Made by a program: the position numbers and the translations under genes. From the NCBI RefSeq assembly GCF_029784135.1, contig NC_073744.1, positions 83,659,035-83,723,034 on the forward strand: DNA of 64,000 nucleotides. Reading direction: 5' to 3'. Positions within the stretch are counted from its first letter, which is position 1, and each line of letters opens with the position of its first letter. The stretch is from Toxorhynchites rutilus septentrionalis. Taxonomy: Eukaryota > Arthropoda > Insecta > Diptera > Culicidae. This document shows, in pieces, positions 34,471-45,079 of the stretch. A model generated the notes under the pieces. It worked only from the letters and a program-made list of their open reading frames with translations, was not told the origin of the DNA and searched no databases.

Positions 34471-36070
34471 TTATAAGGGCGGCTCCCCTTCTCGATTTTG
34501 ACGTAACAACTTGTGACATCGAATATTTGACGAGTCACAGTTGCATCTCTTCGAAATATAATGAGTTATATTCTCTGTTGTTTCTGTTGGCATGAACCTC
34601 GTTAAGTAAAACCAACCAGAACGGCGTACAACAGGAGCGACAGAGAGTGTAGGAAGTGTAGGCGTGCGGCTTACATTACCTACAGTAGACCTACTACTAG
34701 CATTGCCTGCGTTAGTTGGTAGACGCATGTTTGTTGCGATGTTTAGTGAATTGGTTCCGGATCTCGGATGACGAGTGTTGGTACTGGTTGTGGGTTTCCG
34801 TTGTCCATTTTGATTGGTACCTGTGAGAACTGATGACGTGGCTGGCACAGGTGAACAATTTATGGCATTGCTGGTATAGCGATCCTCGGTGTCATTGGGC
34901 TTTCGTGCGGTAGGTTTCCCTTGTTTCCCTTGTTTCCCTTGCTTCCGTGTTGATGACACTGGTGCAGCGAGGCCGGTCGAAGCCACTAAATGCTGATTAC
35001 CACTGATATGTGGTCTTGATGACACAGATGTAGTAGCAAGAGTACACGCGTGATGATCGACCGTTGTAGTTTGCGGGTGCCTCATGTTGGAGTTATCTGA
35101 CGACAATGGAGAATTTGACAGAGGCGTAGCATCTTCCCCAGCACCGGCTGGGCATATACTAGTATAAATATTACCTGTGACAGTAGAAGAAGTCGCTGGC
35201 ACAGGCGGAGGAAGCTGAGGATAGTCCGTGTTACACGAAGTTTCAGGATTACGCAAACTAATTGGCGAGGATTCATTCGCGATATATTTACATGATCGGC
35301 AGAACTGAGCAGTTGTTGTTTTCATTTATTGGAATTACGCTGTGATTCATGCTCGAAGCGAAGTTGACTGGAACCGAGCGAGAAAGTCTCTTACAAGGTG
35401 CAGTATCATCAACCCTAGTGGCTGGACATATACCATGTTCAGCATTACCTGATAAAACTGCCAGATCAGATGTATCCACCGACGCATCTACTCTGATTCG
35501 TTTTCCTATTCGGGAAGATGTTAAACGTGATGAGGACAAGCTGCTAGTCCGGTTCCTTTTGTTCAAGTTAACTTCCGCAGGGTGATCGTTGTCATCAAAG
35601 AATGAGTTGAAAACTTTGCTAAATTCGAACTGCATATTATTGATCTCATCTTCGAAGTTTCATAAGTTTTCTGGCGCAGTAGCCTGGGGAGCGTGTCCAC
35701 AACAGCTCGGGCGTGGTAAATTTCGGCCGTAAGCACGGCACAAAGAGCGAGTCACATCTATTTGGGCTCCGATGAGCCGAACGATGGACGAGAGGCGATC
35801 GTAGATTAAGTTCAACACTGGAAGTTGTTGGTTGGCACTTTCTTAAGTGTTGATACAAAGTGCGCATAACCATTCAGCACCGGAGCAATCACGCATGACT
35901 TTGTGCTGGTTGCCCGAAATGCCGGCGCACTTGAGGTGGTACATTTTCTCACACTTCCAGCAGGCAATTCTGCCGCTGCGAGCTGATGTCGTGTAGCAAG
36001 GGTTTGCTTCGCACCTTTTAGCCATTCTAGCGTTGAAGGATATGTGTTGTTCGGAGAGGCTTTGCTTCAA
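34471..36070 (-). pseudogene. CR1-like ORF1 with N-terminal PHD finger
   Basis: From an ATG at 36070 (or MAKRCEANP about 15 codons later) the frame gives CYTTSARSGRIACWKCEKMY, HLKCAGI and EWLCALC, a Cys/His pattern that fits a PHD zinc finger. A TAA follows LCINT, the same frame continues to a TGA after PENL, then a low-complexity Ser/Thr/Asn-rich region to about 35288. After a frameshift, 285 codons continue (KQGKQGKQGKPTARK, ending GWFYLTRFMPTETTENITHY near the C-terminus). ORF1 proteins of this type bind element RNA or chromatin; the exact role is not established here. Two stops and one shift disable it. Confidence 0.75.
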
Positions 36071-36480
36071 TAGAAAGCAACAATGGCACCGTTTATCGCT
36101 TGTGGCGATGTAAACAGAGTCAGAAAATCAGAATTTATGATGATTTTGGCACGCAGATTACACTGTATGGTATTGCACACACGTTATCGGGAATCGCGTA
36201 CTGCTTATTGCGGAATATTTATACGATGCGAAAAGATTTACACGGTTACAACCGAATTTTTCGAAGAGCGTTTAGAAAAGGTTTGTTTATGCGGCAGATG
36301 TCACATGTGAGGCTGAGAATAAAGTATATTGAGCGTCAATCTCGTTCAAAAGAGTTGTTTGTTTATTTATTGTGCTTAAATATGATAATTTCAGCTGTCC
36401 AGTTTCTATAAGACCACTTCAAAATTCATAAGTATCATCAATGAAAATTTCAAAACGATCGGCTGATTTACTGATTTGAG

Positions 36481-36690
36481 TCAATAATTGACAACCTTGG
36501 CATTTCGACTAATAACCTTGAAAATTCGTGTTGGAATATGGATGTTGGATTTCTCGATATTCTCGATCCATTTTTCGGAACTTGCGACCTTGAGCTGTTC
36601 AATCATGGTGTACCGTTTTCCCTCAGTGTAGATTCTGTCTACAAGGATCCCCCCTTCGTGTGAGCTTTGGCAAAACTCAGACGTCTTCCG
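36481..36690 (-). pseudogene. Tc3-like transposase, C-terminal fragment
   Basis: The minus strand reads GGILVDRIYTEGKRYTMIEQ, LKVASSEKWIENIEKSNIHI and PTRIFKVISRNAKVVNY, then TGA at 36481-36483. The PTRIFKVISRN..K..Y ending is the usual Tc1/Tc3 C-terminus (compare MPRRLQAVI..KG..TKY). The catalytic region is missing because the reading frame is interrupted by inserted DNA further upstream on this strand. Confidence 0.7.
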
Positions 36691-36979
36691 ATGTGAGATG
36701 GTGTAAGATGAGGAGTTTTAACCTTTTAAACCCTCTTTATGTGAGGATTTTTTTACCAAAATTTGACGAATTGTCACCCGAGTAGTAGAGAAGTTGAAAA
36801 AAGACGGGTGGGTAATGTCGGGGACATAACCGGAGTGACGTAGGACTATACAAAGGGGACAGCTTTTGTTAAATATATATTTTAAATATATTGTTTTATT
36901 TTCTTCTCCTACGTGAATACCTACCTATCTACCTGAAAAATGGATTAGTTTACTGTTTACTCTTTATGAATATGTTGAT

Positions 36980-36995
36980 GGTTCTGAAAAGAACC
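36980..36995 (-). promoter_or_regulatory. histone-type mRNA 3' stem-loop
   Basis: Minus strand GGTTCTTTTCAGAACC: a perfect 6-bp stem with a TTTC loop, the canonical replication-dependent histone 3' end structure bound by SLBP. It lies downstream of the H2A fragment at 37225-37470 in the same orientation. Confidence 0.75.
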
Positions 36996-37224
36996 TTCGG
37001 TGTTGTGTTTTTGTTATCACTCGATATTCCCATCTTGTTCGGTTAAACCTTCCTGTTTAGCTATTGCGTTTGCCACTCGCCACAGCTTTCACAGTTGGAA
37101 GATTTCTTCCCATCCAGCTTGCGACATGTTGTTCAGTAAATTACATTTAATGCGACGTGCCGGAGAAACACTTTGCCACTCACTGAAACTAATTGTTGCC
37201 TTGATGAGCGCCGAACCGAACCTG

Positions 37225-37470
37225 CTCTGTTCTTGATGCGGGTTTTCTAATTGTCGTGAGCAGCTTTGCAAGCCAACTCGAGCACTCCGACGGCCGAAAC
37301 TCTATAATCGCTGTTAGGTATACTGGTGCTCCGGCACCAATCCGTTCGGCCTAGTTACCCTTGCGGAGCAATCAGTGAATGCTATCAACAGGGAACTGGA
37401 GACCTGCACGGTTCGAGTGAGACTTTGCCTTTCCCTTAACTTGTCCTCCTTTGTTACGTCCACGATGCCG
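37225..37470 (-). pseudogene. histone H2A pseudogene fragment
   Basis: The minus-strand frame reads [27 protein letters not shown], stop, LLRKGN, stop, AERIGAGAPVYLTAIIEF, which aligns along the H2A histone fold ([40 protein letters not shown]). After a shift, ELACKAAHDN and KTRIKNR-like sequence follow. Beyond KTRI the H2A C-terminus is replaced by unrelated sequence, although a histone stem-loop still lies about 230 bases further on. H2A packages DNA in nucleosomes. This copy has several stops and cannot encode it. Confidence 0.85.
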
Positions 37471-37479
37471 ATGCCGTAC

Positions 37480-37702
37480 AACCACACGGGTTTACGGTTT
37501 GAAAGAAAATAAGATATTTTTTTGGGGTCCGCGTGTTTTATACTCTAGCGGTACACACTCACAGCATAGAGACAAATCGGCAGACTCAGCCAGAGGGGCG
37601 AGTCCAACGAGACGAACGAATGAGCGTTAAAAGGGAGCGATGGCAAAAAAATACATTCATTACGATTTGTTCGCTCGTTGGATTCACATGCAGGCTAAAA
37701 AG
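37480..37702 (+). other. possible histone promoter remnant
   Basis: Between the minus-strand H2A fragment and a plus-strand histone stem-loop lie GTTTTATACTC, a candidate TATA region, and AACGAGACGAACGAATGAGC. The arrangement (divergent promoter, then a 3' hairpin without coding sequence) suggests a second histone gene whose body was deleted. This is inference. Confidence 0.35.
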
Positions 37703-37718
37703 GGTCCTTTTCAGGATC
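37703..37718 (+). promoter_or_regulatory. histone-type 3' stem-loop, plus strand
   Basis: GGTCCTTTTCAGGATC: a TTTC loop with a nearly complete 6-bp stem, in the opposite orientation to the 36980 hairpin. No coding region remains upstream of it. Confidence 0.6.
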
Positions 37719-38311
37719 ACAAAATTATCTTCAATCTAAAGAGTTTATTGCTTTGTTATCACTCGATATCCCCATCTTGTTCGGCTAAACCTTCCTGTTT
37801 AGCGATGTGTTGCCACTCGCCACAGCTTTCACAGTTGGAAAATTTCTTCCCATCCTGCTTGTGACATGTTGTACAGTAAATTACATTTAACGCGACGTGC
37901 CGAAGCACCGCTCAGTGTCGCATTGGAGGCGATTTTAACCTGTAATTGAACATTTGCGATGACAGTGGTACAGTGTCGACTTTCAATGTGGGGTCATAAT
38001 TTGGATCTCTATGTTTACAAAAATGTCCAACTAAATAAGTCGCATTACATGTCCGTCCAATTAGCTAAATGTCGAACTAATTGTAAATTACTGTACTTTC
38101 AATCTGGAAACAATTTAAGAATGGGTGAAAATTGAATAATCAGGAAAGTCCCCAACTATCAATAAGCTCAGAACAACTGCCAAATTCACAAACTCATCAG
38201 ATCCTGGCAAACAAATGATGAAAAAATCAATTTGTGTTTTATTATTATTTTGCATAATGTTTTAGAAAGCATTGAACTGTATTTCCTAAACTCTTTTTTG
38301 GAAGGTTTAAT

Positions 38312-38327
38312 GACCCTGAAAAGCGCC
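38312..38327 (-). promoter_or_regulatory. degenerate histone-type 3' stem-loop
   Basis: Minus strand GGCGCTTTTCAGGGTC keeps the TTTC loop and most stem positions of a histone hairpin. It lies about 300 bases downstream of the second H2A fragment. Confidence 0.5.
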
Positions 38328-38624
38328 TTGTTTTATGGCATGGTTCCAATTTAGAAAACTTAGTACTCGTGGTTTTGAAAAAAACCATTTCGAACGCCCT
38401 TGATGCCGCCTTGTTCTGGATTTGCCACCAAAGCAGATTGTATAAAGAACAAACTTTTTTCTTCTGCTACCAAGAGACGAATGAACTCTCAGAGTTTAAA
38501 GTCTCTCTAATTCAATACCTTCCTTCCTTCTGCTACCAGCTGCCGTTTTGCGATTGCGTTTGGCACTCGCTACTCGCTGCAACTGCCTGTTGTCTTGATG
38601 TCCACCGAACCGAATGTGTTCTGT

Positions 38625-38840
38625 TCCGAATGCGGGTTTTCTTATCGTCGCGAGCAGCTTTGCCAGCTAACTCGATCACTTCGGCGGCCGAAACTATATA
38701 ACGACGGCTAGGTGGACTGGTGCACTGGTACTAACGCGCTCGGCCTAGCTACCCTTGCGGGGAACTCCAGATCAACACGGTTCGAGCGGGATTTTGCCTT
38801 TCCCTTCACTTTTCCTCCTTTACCATGTCCAAACACGGCT
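38625..38840 (-). pseudogene. second histone H2A pseudogene fragment
   Basis: The minus strand encodes HGKGGKVKGKAKSRSNRVDL then EFPARVA (H2A N-terminal tail). A scrambled, deleted middle follows, then VSAAEVIELAGKAARDDKKT and RIRNR (H2A: [20 protein letters not shown]). The similarity stops at KTRI, as in the first fragment, and the following GAGTGCCAAACGCAATCGC block is shared by both. Two H2A copies truncated at about the same residue imply that the truncation preceded the duplication. Confidence 0.85.
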
Positions 38841-39364
38841 GCTTGGGTTGGTTTGTTGATGTGTTGTGATGAGAACCGATGTGGTGTACGGTTTGAATGA
38901 GAATGATCGTTACGGCAGCGGAGCGGGGATTTTTAAGCTGGCTGGCTGGCTGGCTCGAGAATTACGCATGTGTGAGACTGCGACCAATGTTTCGTTCATT
39001 TTTTTCTTTTTCCTTTCCAATCGTGCTTCATTATATTTCGCTGCTGCTCTGGTTGCCCGTTTTGGTCGGTACGATTTGAGGAGCACAAAATGGACCAATC
39101 AAAAATGGGCAATAGTGCATTTTGACAATGGTTGATATTTCACAATTATTCAATTATTTATCTCAAGAAAAATGAAATGTTATTCGTTATGATAGATGCG
39201 TAGATATATTTCCTATCAATTGATGCAAAAACCTTTGCGATCTATTGAGAAATGCTCGAGTAATAAGCGTTCCAAATCTTGCATTTTTTCCTACTTGTTC
39301 AGTGCCTAGATTTCCATTTCACCCCCTATATCTTCCGGTTAGACGTAGTCCTACGTCAATATTG

Positions 39365-39601
39365 TTTTATTTGCATAAGCGATTTTGAGGTATTCGAAGC
39401 TGTATTAACTATTTCCCGCTTATCCCGGTCAGAGAACTTCGATTTACGTGGAGCTCTCTCCTTCTTACTGTATTATTGAGGATTCGCCAAATAACTGAAC
39501 TCTACTGGATGGGATCGCCCAATCCGACGAGCAATTTCTCTGATATCAACATTTTCTTGGTGAAATGGATCGATTTGTCTTTCTTCTCTCTCCGTGAGCA
39601 C
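39365..39601 (-). pseudogene. Tc3-like transposase, N-terminal fragment
   Basis: The minus strand reads VLTEREERQIDPFHQENVDI, REIARRIGRSHPVEFSYLAN, stop, and after a shift RAPRKSKFSDRDKREIVNTA and SNTSKSLMQIK. This is the Tc3-type bipartite helix-turn-helix (LTERERGQI, IREIARRIGRSH, SDRDKR.I). It ends at 39365, beside the inserted palindrome-ended element. Together with 36481-36690 it frames the split transposon. Confidence 0.8.
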
Positions 39602-39922
39602 TTTTTCCAGATTGATTGATCGAAACAACTACAACAACGGAAAATGTAACTGGTCTTATAGAAACTTGACAGTTGAAAAATACGAAAACATTCGTTTACG
39701 CTCAGCGCTTGCAAACACACATATGAAAATCATACAGTGTATGGTGGTCACCAATACTTACACACTAGTCTATGAATTGAATCAAAGTCGAATGGATTGT
39801 GGAATGTGCTTAACATTTAGAGGAGAATTAACTGCAAAGTTTAAAATTTCTCAAAGACGAAAGTGTAAGCAAGCTTTATTTTCTATCATATCCTGACATG
39901 CATATCTTAAAATTTATGATTA

Positions 39923-40850
39923 GAGGAACTGGTACAAATTCGGTACCCCGTGGGTAATTTGGTACCCACCCGGTTCTCCGGCGGTAATGAGCGCACTCTG
40001 GTGGTGAATAAAAAAGTGTTCTAGTAATGTAGTAACAAACGTCAGATGCCAAAAACCCAAAATATCTGTGTTTTTAAAAAAAAATCAAGTTTTGTTGTTT
40101 TTGAAATCTCGAAAATTTTTCATGTGCGTCTTTTGAAAAATAATTTAAAATCGAATAGTGAGCCGATTTTGAATATTGAAGCTGATTTGGATCAAGAAAT
40201 TGATGTTCTTCAACGAATTCGAGTAAGTGTATCGAAATTTTAATCACAAATTTCATAGATTTCATTCCAAAGTGAAAATTCGGTATGCGGGTAATTTGGC
40301 GCCCCAATGTAAACATATTGTTGATGATACACTATGCTAAGTATTGCATGCCCATGCAGCAAAATTAAATTTCGCCCGATTTGGGGATAGAAACCCACCC
40401 AGTCTGGCAACATTGTTTTTTCGCTGCAGATTTACATTCAAATTTGTTCATTTTTTCTTGAAAAAATGTTTTTTTTTGTTTCTGTTTGTTTTGTGAAATT
40501 GCATGCTTTTTCGTCAAAGTTGAGTTAATTTACGTAAGATAGTGTACTTCACTTGTATTTTGTATGAAAATGTCAAAAAATACATTTTTCAGTGATTTCA
40601 GGACGATTCTTTTAATTTGAAAAAATAAAAAAAATGGGGTGCCAAATTTATACCCAGGCATCTCGAGTACTCGAATTTGAGTTGTTTCACTTCTATGCTC
40701 AAAGCTCCTAGCCAAATCAAGATTTTTGAAATCGGTTTGCGAAGAAATGACCGCAATGGATCCCTTCATAAGCTGAGTAATATGAAGAAATTAAAAAAAA
40801 AAGTCCAAAAAAAAAAACAAAATGGGGTACCGAATTTGTACCAGTTCCTC
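39923..40850. mobile_element. 928-bp TIR element with TA target duplication
   Basis: Perfect 27-bp inverted ends start GAGGAACTGGTACAAATTCG and end GTACCCC, with TA at 39921-39922 and 40851-40852. A second, inner inverted pair (GGTATGCGGGTAATTTGGCG near 40284 and GGGGTGCCAAATTTATACCC near 40637) resembles the outer ends. Short AT-rich frames show no transposase motif. TA targeting suggests Tc1/mariner mobilisation. Confidence 0.75.
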
Positions 40851-40852
40851 TA

Positions 40853-42815
40853 TTCATTCTTCTGTTCATTTTATTTACACCTATCTCATTGCGTCATATT
40901 ATTCGATATTCTCCAAATCCCTGTTTCAATATCTCATTTAGAATTGATGCGATTTGAGGGAACGGGAAGCATAGCAAAGTGAAATAATAGCTGTCGGGTT
41001 TGCTGAAAAATTCGAAGGAAGCGATTTCATTCATATCGTTTTGCTTATCTAGAACCCCAAAGAAAAAAATCAACCAAATATTTGTTTCGACGCGCTTTTG
41101 CTAGGAGTAAAATATCAAAGAGATGATATTTATAGCTACTCTTTCAGTAGTTGATCATGCAAAGGCCAATAGAAATGAAAAATACGAATGAAAATGTTCG
41201 GTTTGTATATATTTTTTTTCTATGTTGTCTTCTTGTTTTTCTTCCGATCAATGGAACGGAAACATTCATCACAAGTTAAACCCAAACTTCTTCTCTAGGT
41301 TATTTTCAATTATAGTTTTGAAGTTTGCATAATGAACAATAGCCGATTCGGCATTCCCAGTCTTAGAATTACTTACATGAATCCACTTAAAATAAATCTC
41401 GCCTTTCCGAAATGTCAACATAATACAAAATACGATGAATTGATAGTCCAACTGTATACAATGCGTTTATACCGATGATACGCTGAGCTCTAAATGCATT
41501 TCGATGATAAAGTGCCACCGGTATTTCCATTAACATGGCTTTACACGTTCCCGTTCTAAGTCAATACAGTAATATCAGTTATTTTCAATTTATTCCAGCC
41601 CCATCTATGGTGTTGCATCTGGACGCATTACATGAACAGATAATGGCTACGAAAGTCAGAAAAGCATACGTTCATAATGGACTGCAGCATTTCCATTCGT
41701 TCAGTGTGGATTTCTGCACATTCATCTTTTGGTGATAATAATTACCAATGGTGGTGAAGCGCTTGAGTGCATAGCTGAACGAGTTAAATCAACCAAGCCG
41801 ACAACGAGGCAATTCCCGAAGAACCACTGCATAAATCGACTGAACCAGGTCCAGTAATCTTTATCCGCGCGTCGCTACAAAGCAAGAGTGCACAAAATTG
41901 TGATCCCCGCGGGCGATTTTCATTTATTATATTGAAACGAATGTTTACCAGCATCGTATGTGTAGAGCGCTCATAGGAAGAGTAGTAAAATTTAGCAATA
42001 AGTGTAAATTAAAATAAACAAAGATAGTTTCAATATATATCCAGCGACTAGCAACGATTACGCGGTCGATAGATCAACCGCGGTCGATGGTTTGGTCATC
42101 CCCGCTTTTGAAAATACACCAAACATGACACATGTGGTAGAATCTGTCGGATAATACAATAAATTTCTAATAACATTAACGATAATTGATCCATAAATAA
42201 AACCACGAAAGAACGGCGTATGTTCTTCTCACATTTTTAGCGAGTAACGTGTGCATAAGAAGCTGATAAAATCAATACCAAATGAGTACGATAGAAAAGT
42301 TACTGATGCAGCCTGGGAAGGATTAGGCTTTGGGCGGTTCGCGGTTCGGATTAATGTTCCCAGTTCGGCCCACTGCACCCCGATCCCTAAACGATTTTGC
42401 AGCTATGTGCGTGCCCGACACGCCCAAACGTGTGTACTTATGCGATGTTTGACCGCCAGGCAATGTTATGCGGGTTTGCAGTAGGAGTTAATTTATCGCT
42501 GGAAAGTGTGAGATAAATGCGCAATTATGAATGATGTTCAGTGATTTGCTGATCACAAGAAGTTTTTTATGTTCTCAGTCCGGTTAATACTTTGTAAATG
42601 AAATAGTGTTAAAAAAGTTCACATTATAACATACAACAATAAATAAAATCGAGGGTATATATTATTTATTCTATAGTCTACATCCCAAATAAGCCTCAGT
42701 AGCAATAGACTTCTCAACCTGTATAGAAGGATTGGCGGTTTGCGGTTCATATAAAACAATAATATCAGCTTCTTCTCCAATATCTGATAATCTCGTTATG
42801 TTATCATAGCCAAAT
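40853..42815. other. no recognised gene
   Basis: The GC content rises at 41740-42120 and 42300-42480, but no frame shows a family motif. AACCGCGGTCGAT-like words near 42060-42090 are noted without interpretation. Confidence 0.4.
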
Positions 42816-42819
42816 TACC

Positions 42820-44194
42820 AAATACCAAATTAGGCATATGGAGGTTTTAGGGTACAATAAATGTTTATATGGTGGTCAGACTCTCCACCCCCCTCTTTAA
42901 GGGGGGGCTGTCATACAAATGAAACACAAATTTTCGCATCACTCGAGAATTATTCAAGGAAATGAAACCGAATTAGGCATATGAAGGTTATACGGAGCAA
43001 TAAATGTTTCTATGGTAGTTAGACTCTCCACCTCCTTTTCTAAGAGGGGCTGCCATACAAATGAAACACAAATTTCTGAATTACTCGAGAATTAGTCAAG
43101 CAAACGAAACCAAATTTGGCGTGTGGAGGTTTTAGGATGTTATAAGTATTCCTATGGTGGTTAGACACTTCTTCCGCTCTCTAAGGGTGGGCTGTCAAAC
43201 AAATGAAACACAAATTTCTGCATAACTCAAAAACTAATCAAGCAAATGAAACCAAATATGGCATGTTGAGGTTTTAGGGTGCAATAAATGTTTCTATGGT
43301 AGTTAGACTCTCCACCTCCCTCTCTAAGGGGGGCTGCCATACAAATGAAACTCGAGAACTATTCAAGCAAATGAAACCAAATTGGGCATATTGAGGTTTT
43401 AGGGTGCAATAAATGTTTCTATGGTGGTTAAACTCTTCACCTTCCTCTCTAAGGGCGGGCTGCCATACAAATGAAACACAAATTTCTGAATTACTCGAGA
43501 ATTAGTCAAGCAAACGAAACCAAATTTGGCGTGTGGAGGTTTTAGGATGTAATAAGTATTTCTATGGTGGTTAGACACTTCTTCCGCTCTCTAAGGGTGG
43601 GCTGTCATACAAATGAAACACAAATTTCTGCATAACTCAAAAACTAATCAAACAAATGGAGCCAAATTTGGCATGTGAAGGTTTGACGGGGCACGAAACG
43701 TTTCTCTGGTGAATACACTTCTCCTCCCTTCTCTAAAGGGGGTTGCCAGACAAACGAAACACTAACTTCTTCATAACTCGTGGTTTTGGGTATGAGAAAT
43801 GTTTCTATAATGGTATGACACCCCTCCCTCGTCTGGAATGAAGAGGAGGTCCCATAAAAATATTACACATATTTCAACCAAAAATATTCCAACCAAACAT
43901 GCCAATTGAAAATTTTCGGAAAACTTTGAAGGAAAAAGGGAAAATTCGAAAATTAAGGAAAGAATTATGTCTGAAAATAATTTGATATTATAATGATGAG
44001 TTTTGTTAGAAACTAGGAATACTAGGAATTTTATAGTAAAAGGTAAATTCAACGGGGTCGAATAGAAGATCGATCAATGAACAGTTCTGCGATTGCACCC
44101 ATGAACTTGCTCTTAGTAAGAAAACGTGAATGTTTGAAGGTATTGATAACAAAAAACAAATTTTGGGCGGGACGAAGTTTGCCGGGTCAGCTAG
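42820..44194 (+). mobile_element. Helitron copy with six-plus tandem units, 5' end lost
   Basis: Units of about 140 bp run from 42830 to 43780, each with CATACAAATGAAACACAAAT and ATTACTCGAGAAT-like words. The conserved 3' body follows (CAACGGGGTCGA, GAACAGTTCTGCGATTG, GGGCGGGACGAAGTTTGCCG), and the element ends in CTAG at 44191-44194 followed by T. The TCTATATA 5' terminus is missing. It is non-coding. Confidence 0.75.
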
Positions 44195-44346
44195 TTATAT
44201 GTAATAATGGCCAACTTCATCCTTTTTTAAAATTTATTTTCAATAAAGGAAAATGAAACCCGATTACTCTATTTCACTTTCATTAGAAAGTTGTGATATC
44301 TGCCTAGTGAATTGAATTCTCAGAAGAAATACATGTTTTGTATTAA

Positions 44347-45075
44347 GGGGGGACCCCTGTCTGGAAGTTTGGAAAATAAAAAAAATTTGTGGATTTTTTT
44401 CGGATGCTACGAATAAAGTGAAGTATTCGTGTGTTTTGGTTATTGTTTAATGTATATTTGAAGATGTATTGTCCATTTTTCAATTGCACTAATAAAGATT
44501 ATGCCGCTGTTGACAGCTGGATGCGTAGATGCTGTCTGAAAATCGGTACCTTGCTGGTGGTATCGGTTCTGAAGCAACGGGGTGTCGTAGAACAAATGCC
44601 AATGAATATTTTGAAACTTTAGGACAATACCTAAAGCGTTATATGAGGGTTTTTGAAAATTCGAAAAATTGCCAAAATGGCGGTCATTTTTGTTAAAAAT
44701 GAGATATTTTTCATGAAAAATCTCTAAATAGAGATTTTTAAAAAACCGAAAAAATTAGACACCAAAAAACGGCTTTGTAACGCCATACATAATTTATTTT
44801 CACATGCTGAAAAAAAATTTCTGCCGAATAGATCGAGTAGATCCTGCGATATCGATATCACCAACTGAAAAAAATGGTATCGAGAAAAACGCGTTTTAAA
44901 ATTCTTACAGCAATACTATATGCCTTGAGGCGACTTCATACTTTCGGCTGTAACTTTCCAACGAAATCAATTATCGAAAAATCCTTTTAGGATAACATTT
45001 CTGAGGGCATAAGCTTCTCAAAAATGCGAAAAACAAATATTAATTTTTTTCGATTTTCCAGACCGGGGTCCCTCC
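44347..45075. mobile_element. 729-bp TTAA-flanked TIR element
   Basis: TTAA at 44343-44346 and 45076-45079 encloses inverted ends: left GGGGGGACCCCTGTCTGGAA, right (inverted) GGAGGGACCCCGGTCTGGAA, matching at 18 of 20 positions. The interior is AT-rich with no recognised protein. The TTAA target suggests a piggyBac-mobilised MITE, although the ends do not begin with CCC. Confidence 0.7.
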
Positions 45076-45079
45076 TTAA

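Larger units (their letters stand above)
31246..36390 (-). mobile_element. near full-length CR1-like non-LTR retrotransposon
   Basis: On the minus strand the order is ORF1 with a PHD finger, a spacer, ORF2 with AP endonuclease and reverse transcriptase, and a short AT-rich 3' UTR ending near 31250. An ORF1 with a PHD finger is known from CR1-like elements. Both ORFs carry a few stops and frameshifts. The borders are approximate: I found no convincing target duplication, and the 5' UTR beyond 36090 is unassigned. It is the most complete retroelement in the window. Confidence 0.8.
36836..39358. mobile_element. palindrome-ended element carrying histone-derived sequence
   Basis: The left end is TGACGTAGGACTATAC; the right end is the palindrome GACGTAGTCCTACGTC (39342-39357) followed by AA. 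The 350 bp at the right end matches copies at 27640-27874, 50040-50240 and 51571-51830. The centre holds two histone H2A fragments, three histone-type 3' stem-loops and two direct copies of a 150-bp block (37010-37170 and 37755-37910). The left border is less certain, because the flank (GGGTGGGTAATGTCGGGGAC) could also belong to the element. No transposase is visible. Confidence 0.6.
36392..39675 (-). mobile_element. Tc3-like transposon split by a 2.5-kb insertion
   Basis: The ends CAGCTGTCCAGTTTCTATAA (left) and CAACTGTCAAGTTTCTATAA (right, minus strand) are inverted and followed by GACCA, like the C. elegans Tc3 terminus. Coding sequence for the transposase N-terminus lies next to the right end and for the C-terminus next to the left end. 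The middle is replaced by the element at about 36836-39358. TA target dinucleotides are no longer evident. Confidence 0.75.

Noticed and set aside
31184..36420. The shared TTCTATAAGACCAC at 31198 and 36404 as a target duplication of the CR1-like element
   Set aside because: The match extends over a Tc3-like terminus and recurs inverted at 39675, so it is a transposon end, not a target duplication.
37225..37470. Functional histone H2A gene
   Set aside because: Internal stops, frame changes and loss of the C-terminus after KTRI; only a pseudogene fragment remains.
42251..42484. 77-codon plus-strand frame (KRFCSYVRARHAQTCVL)
   Set aside because: No family match that I can recognise and no repeated copy; too short to support.
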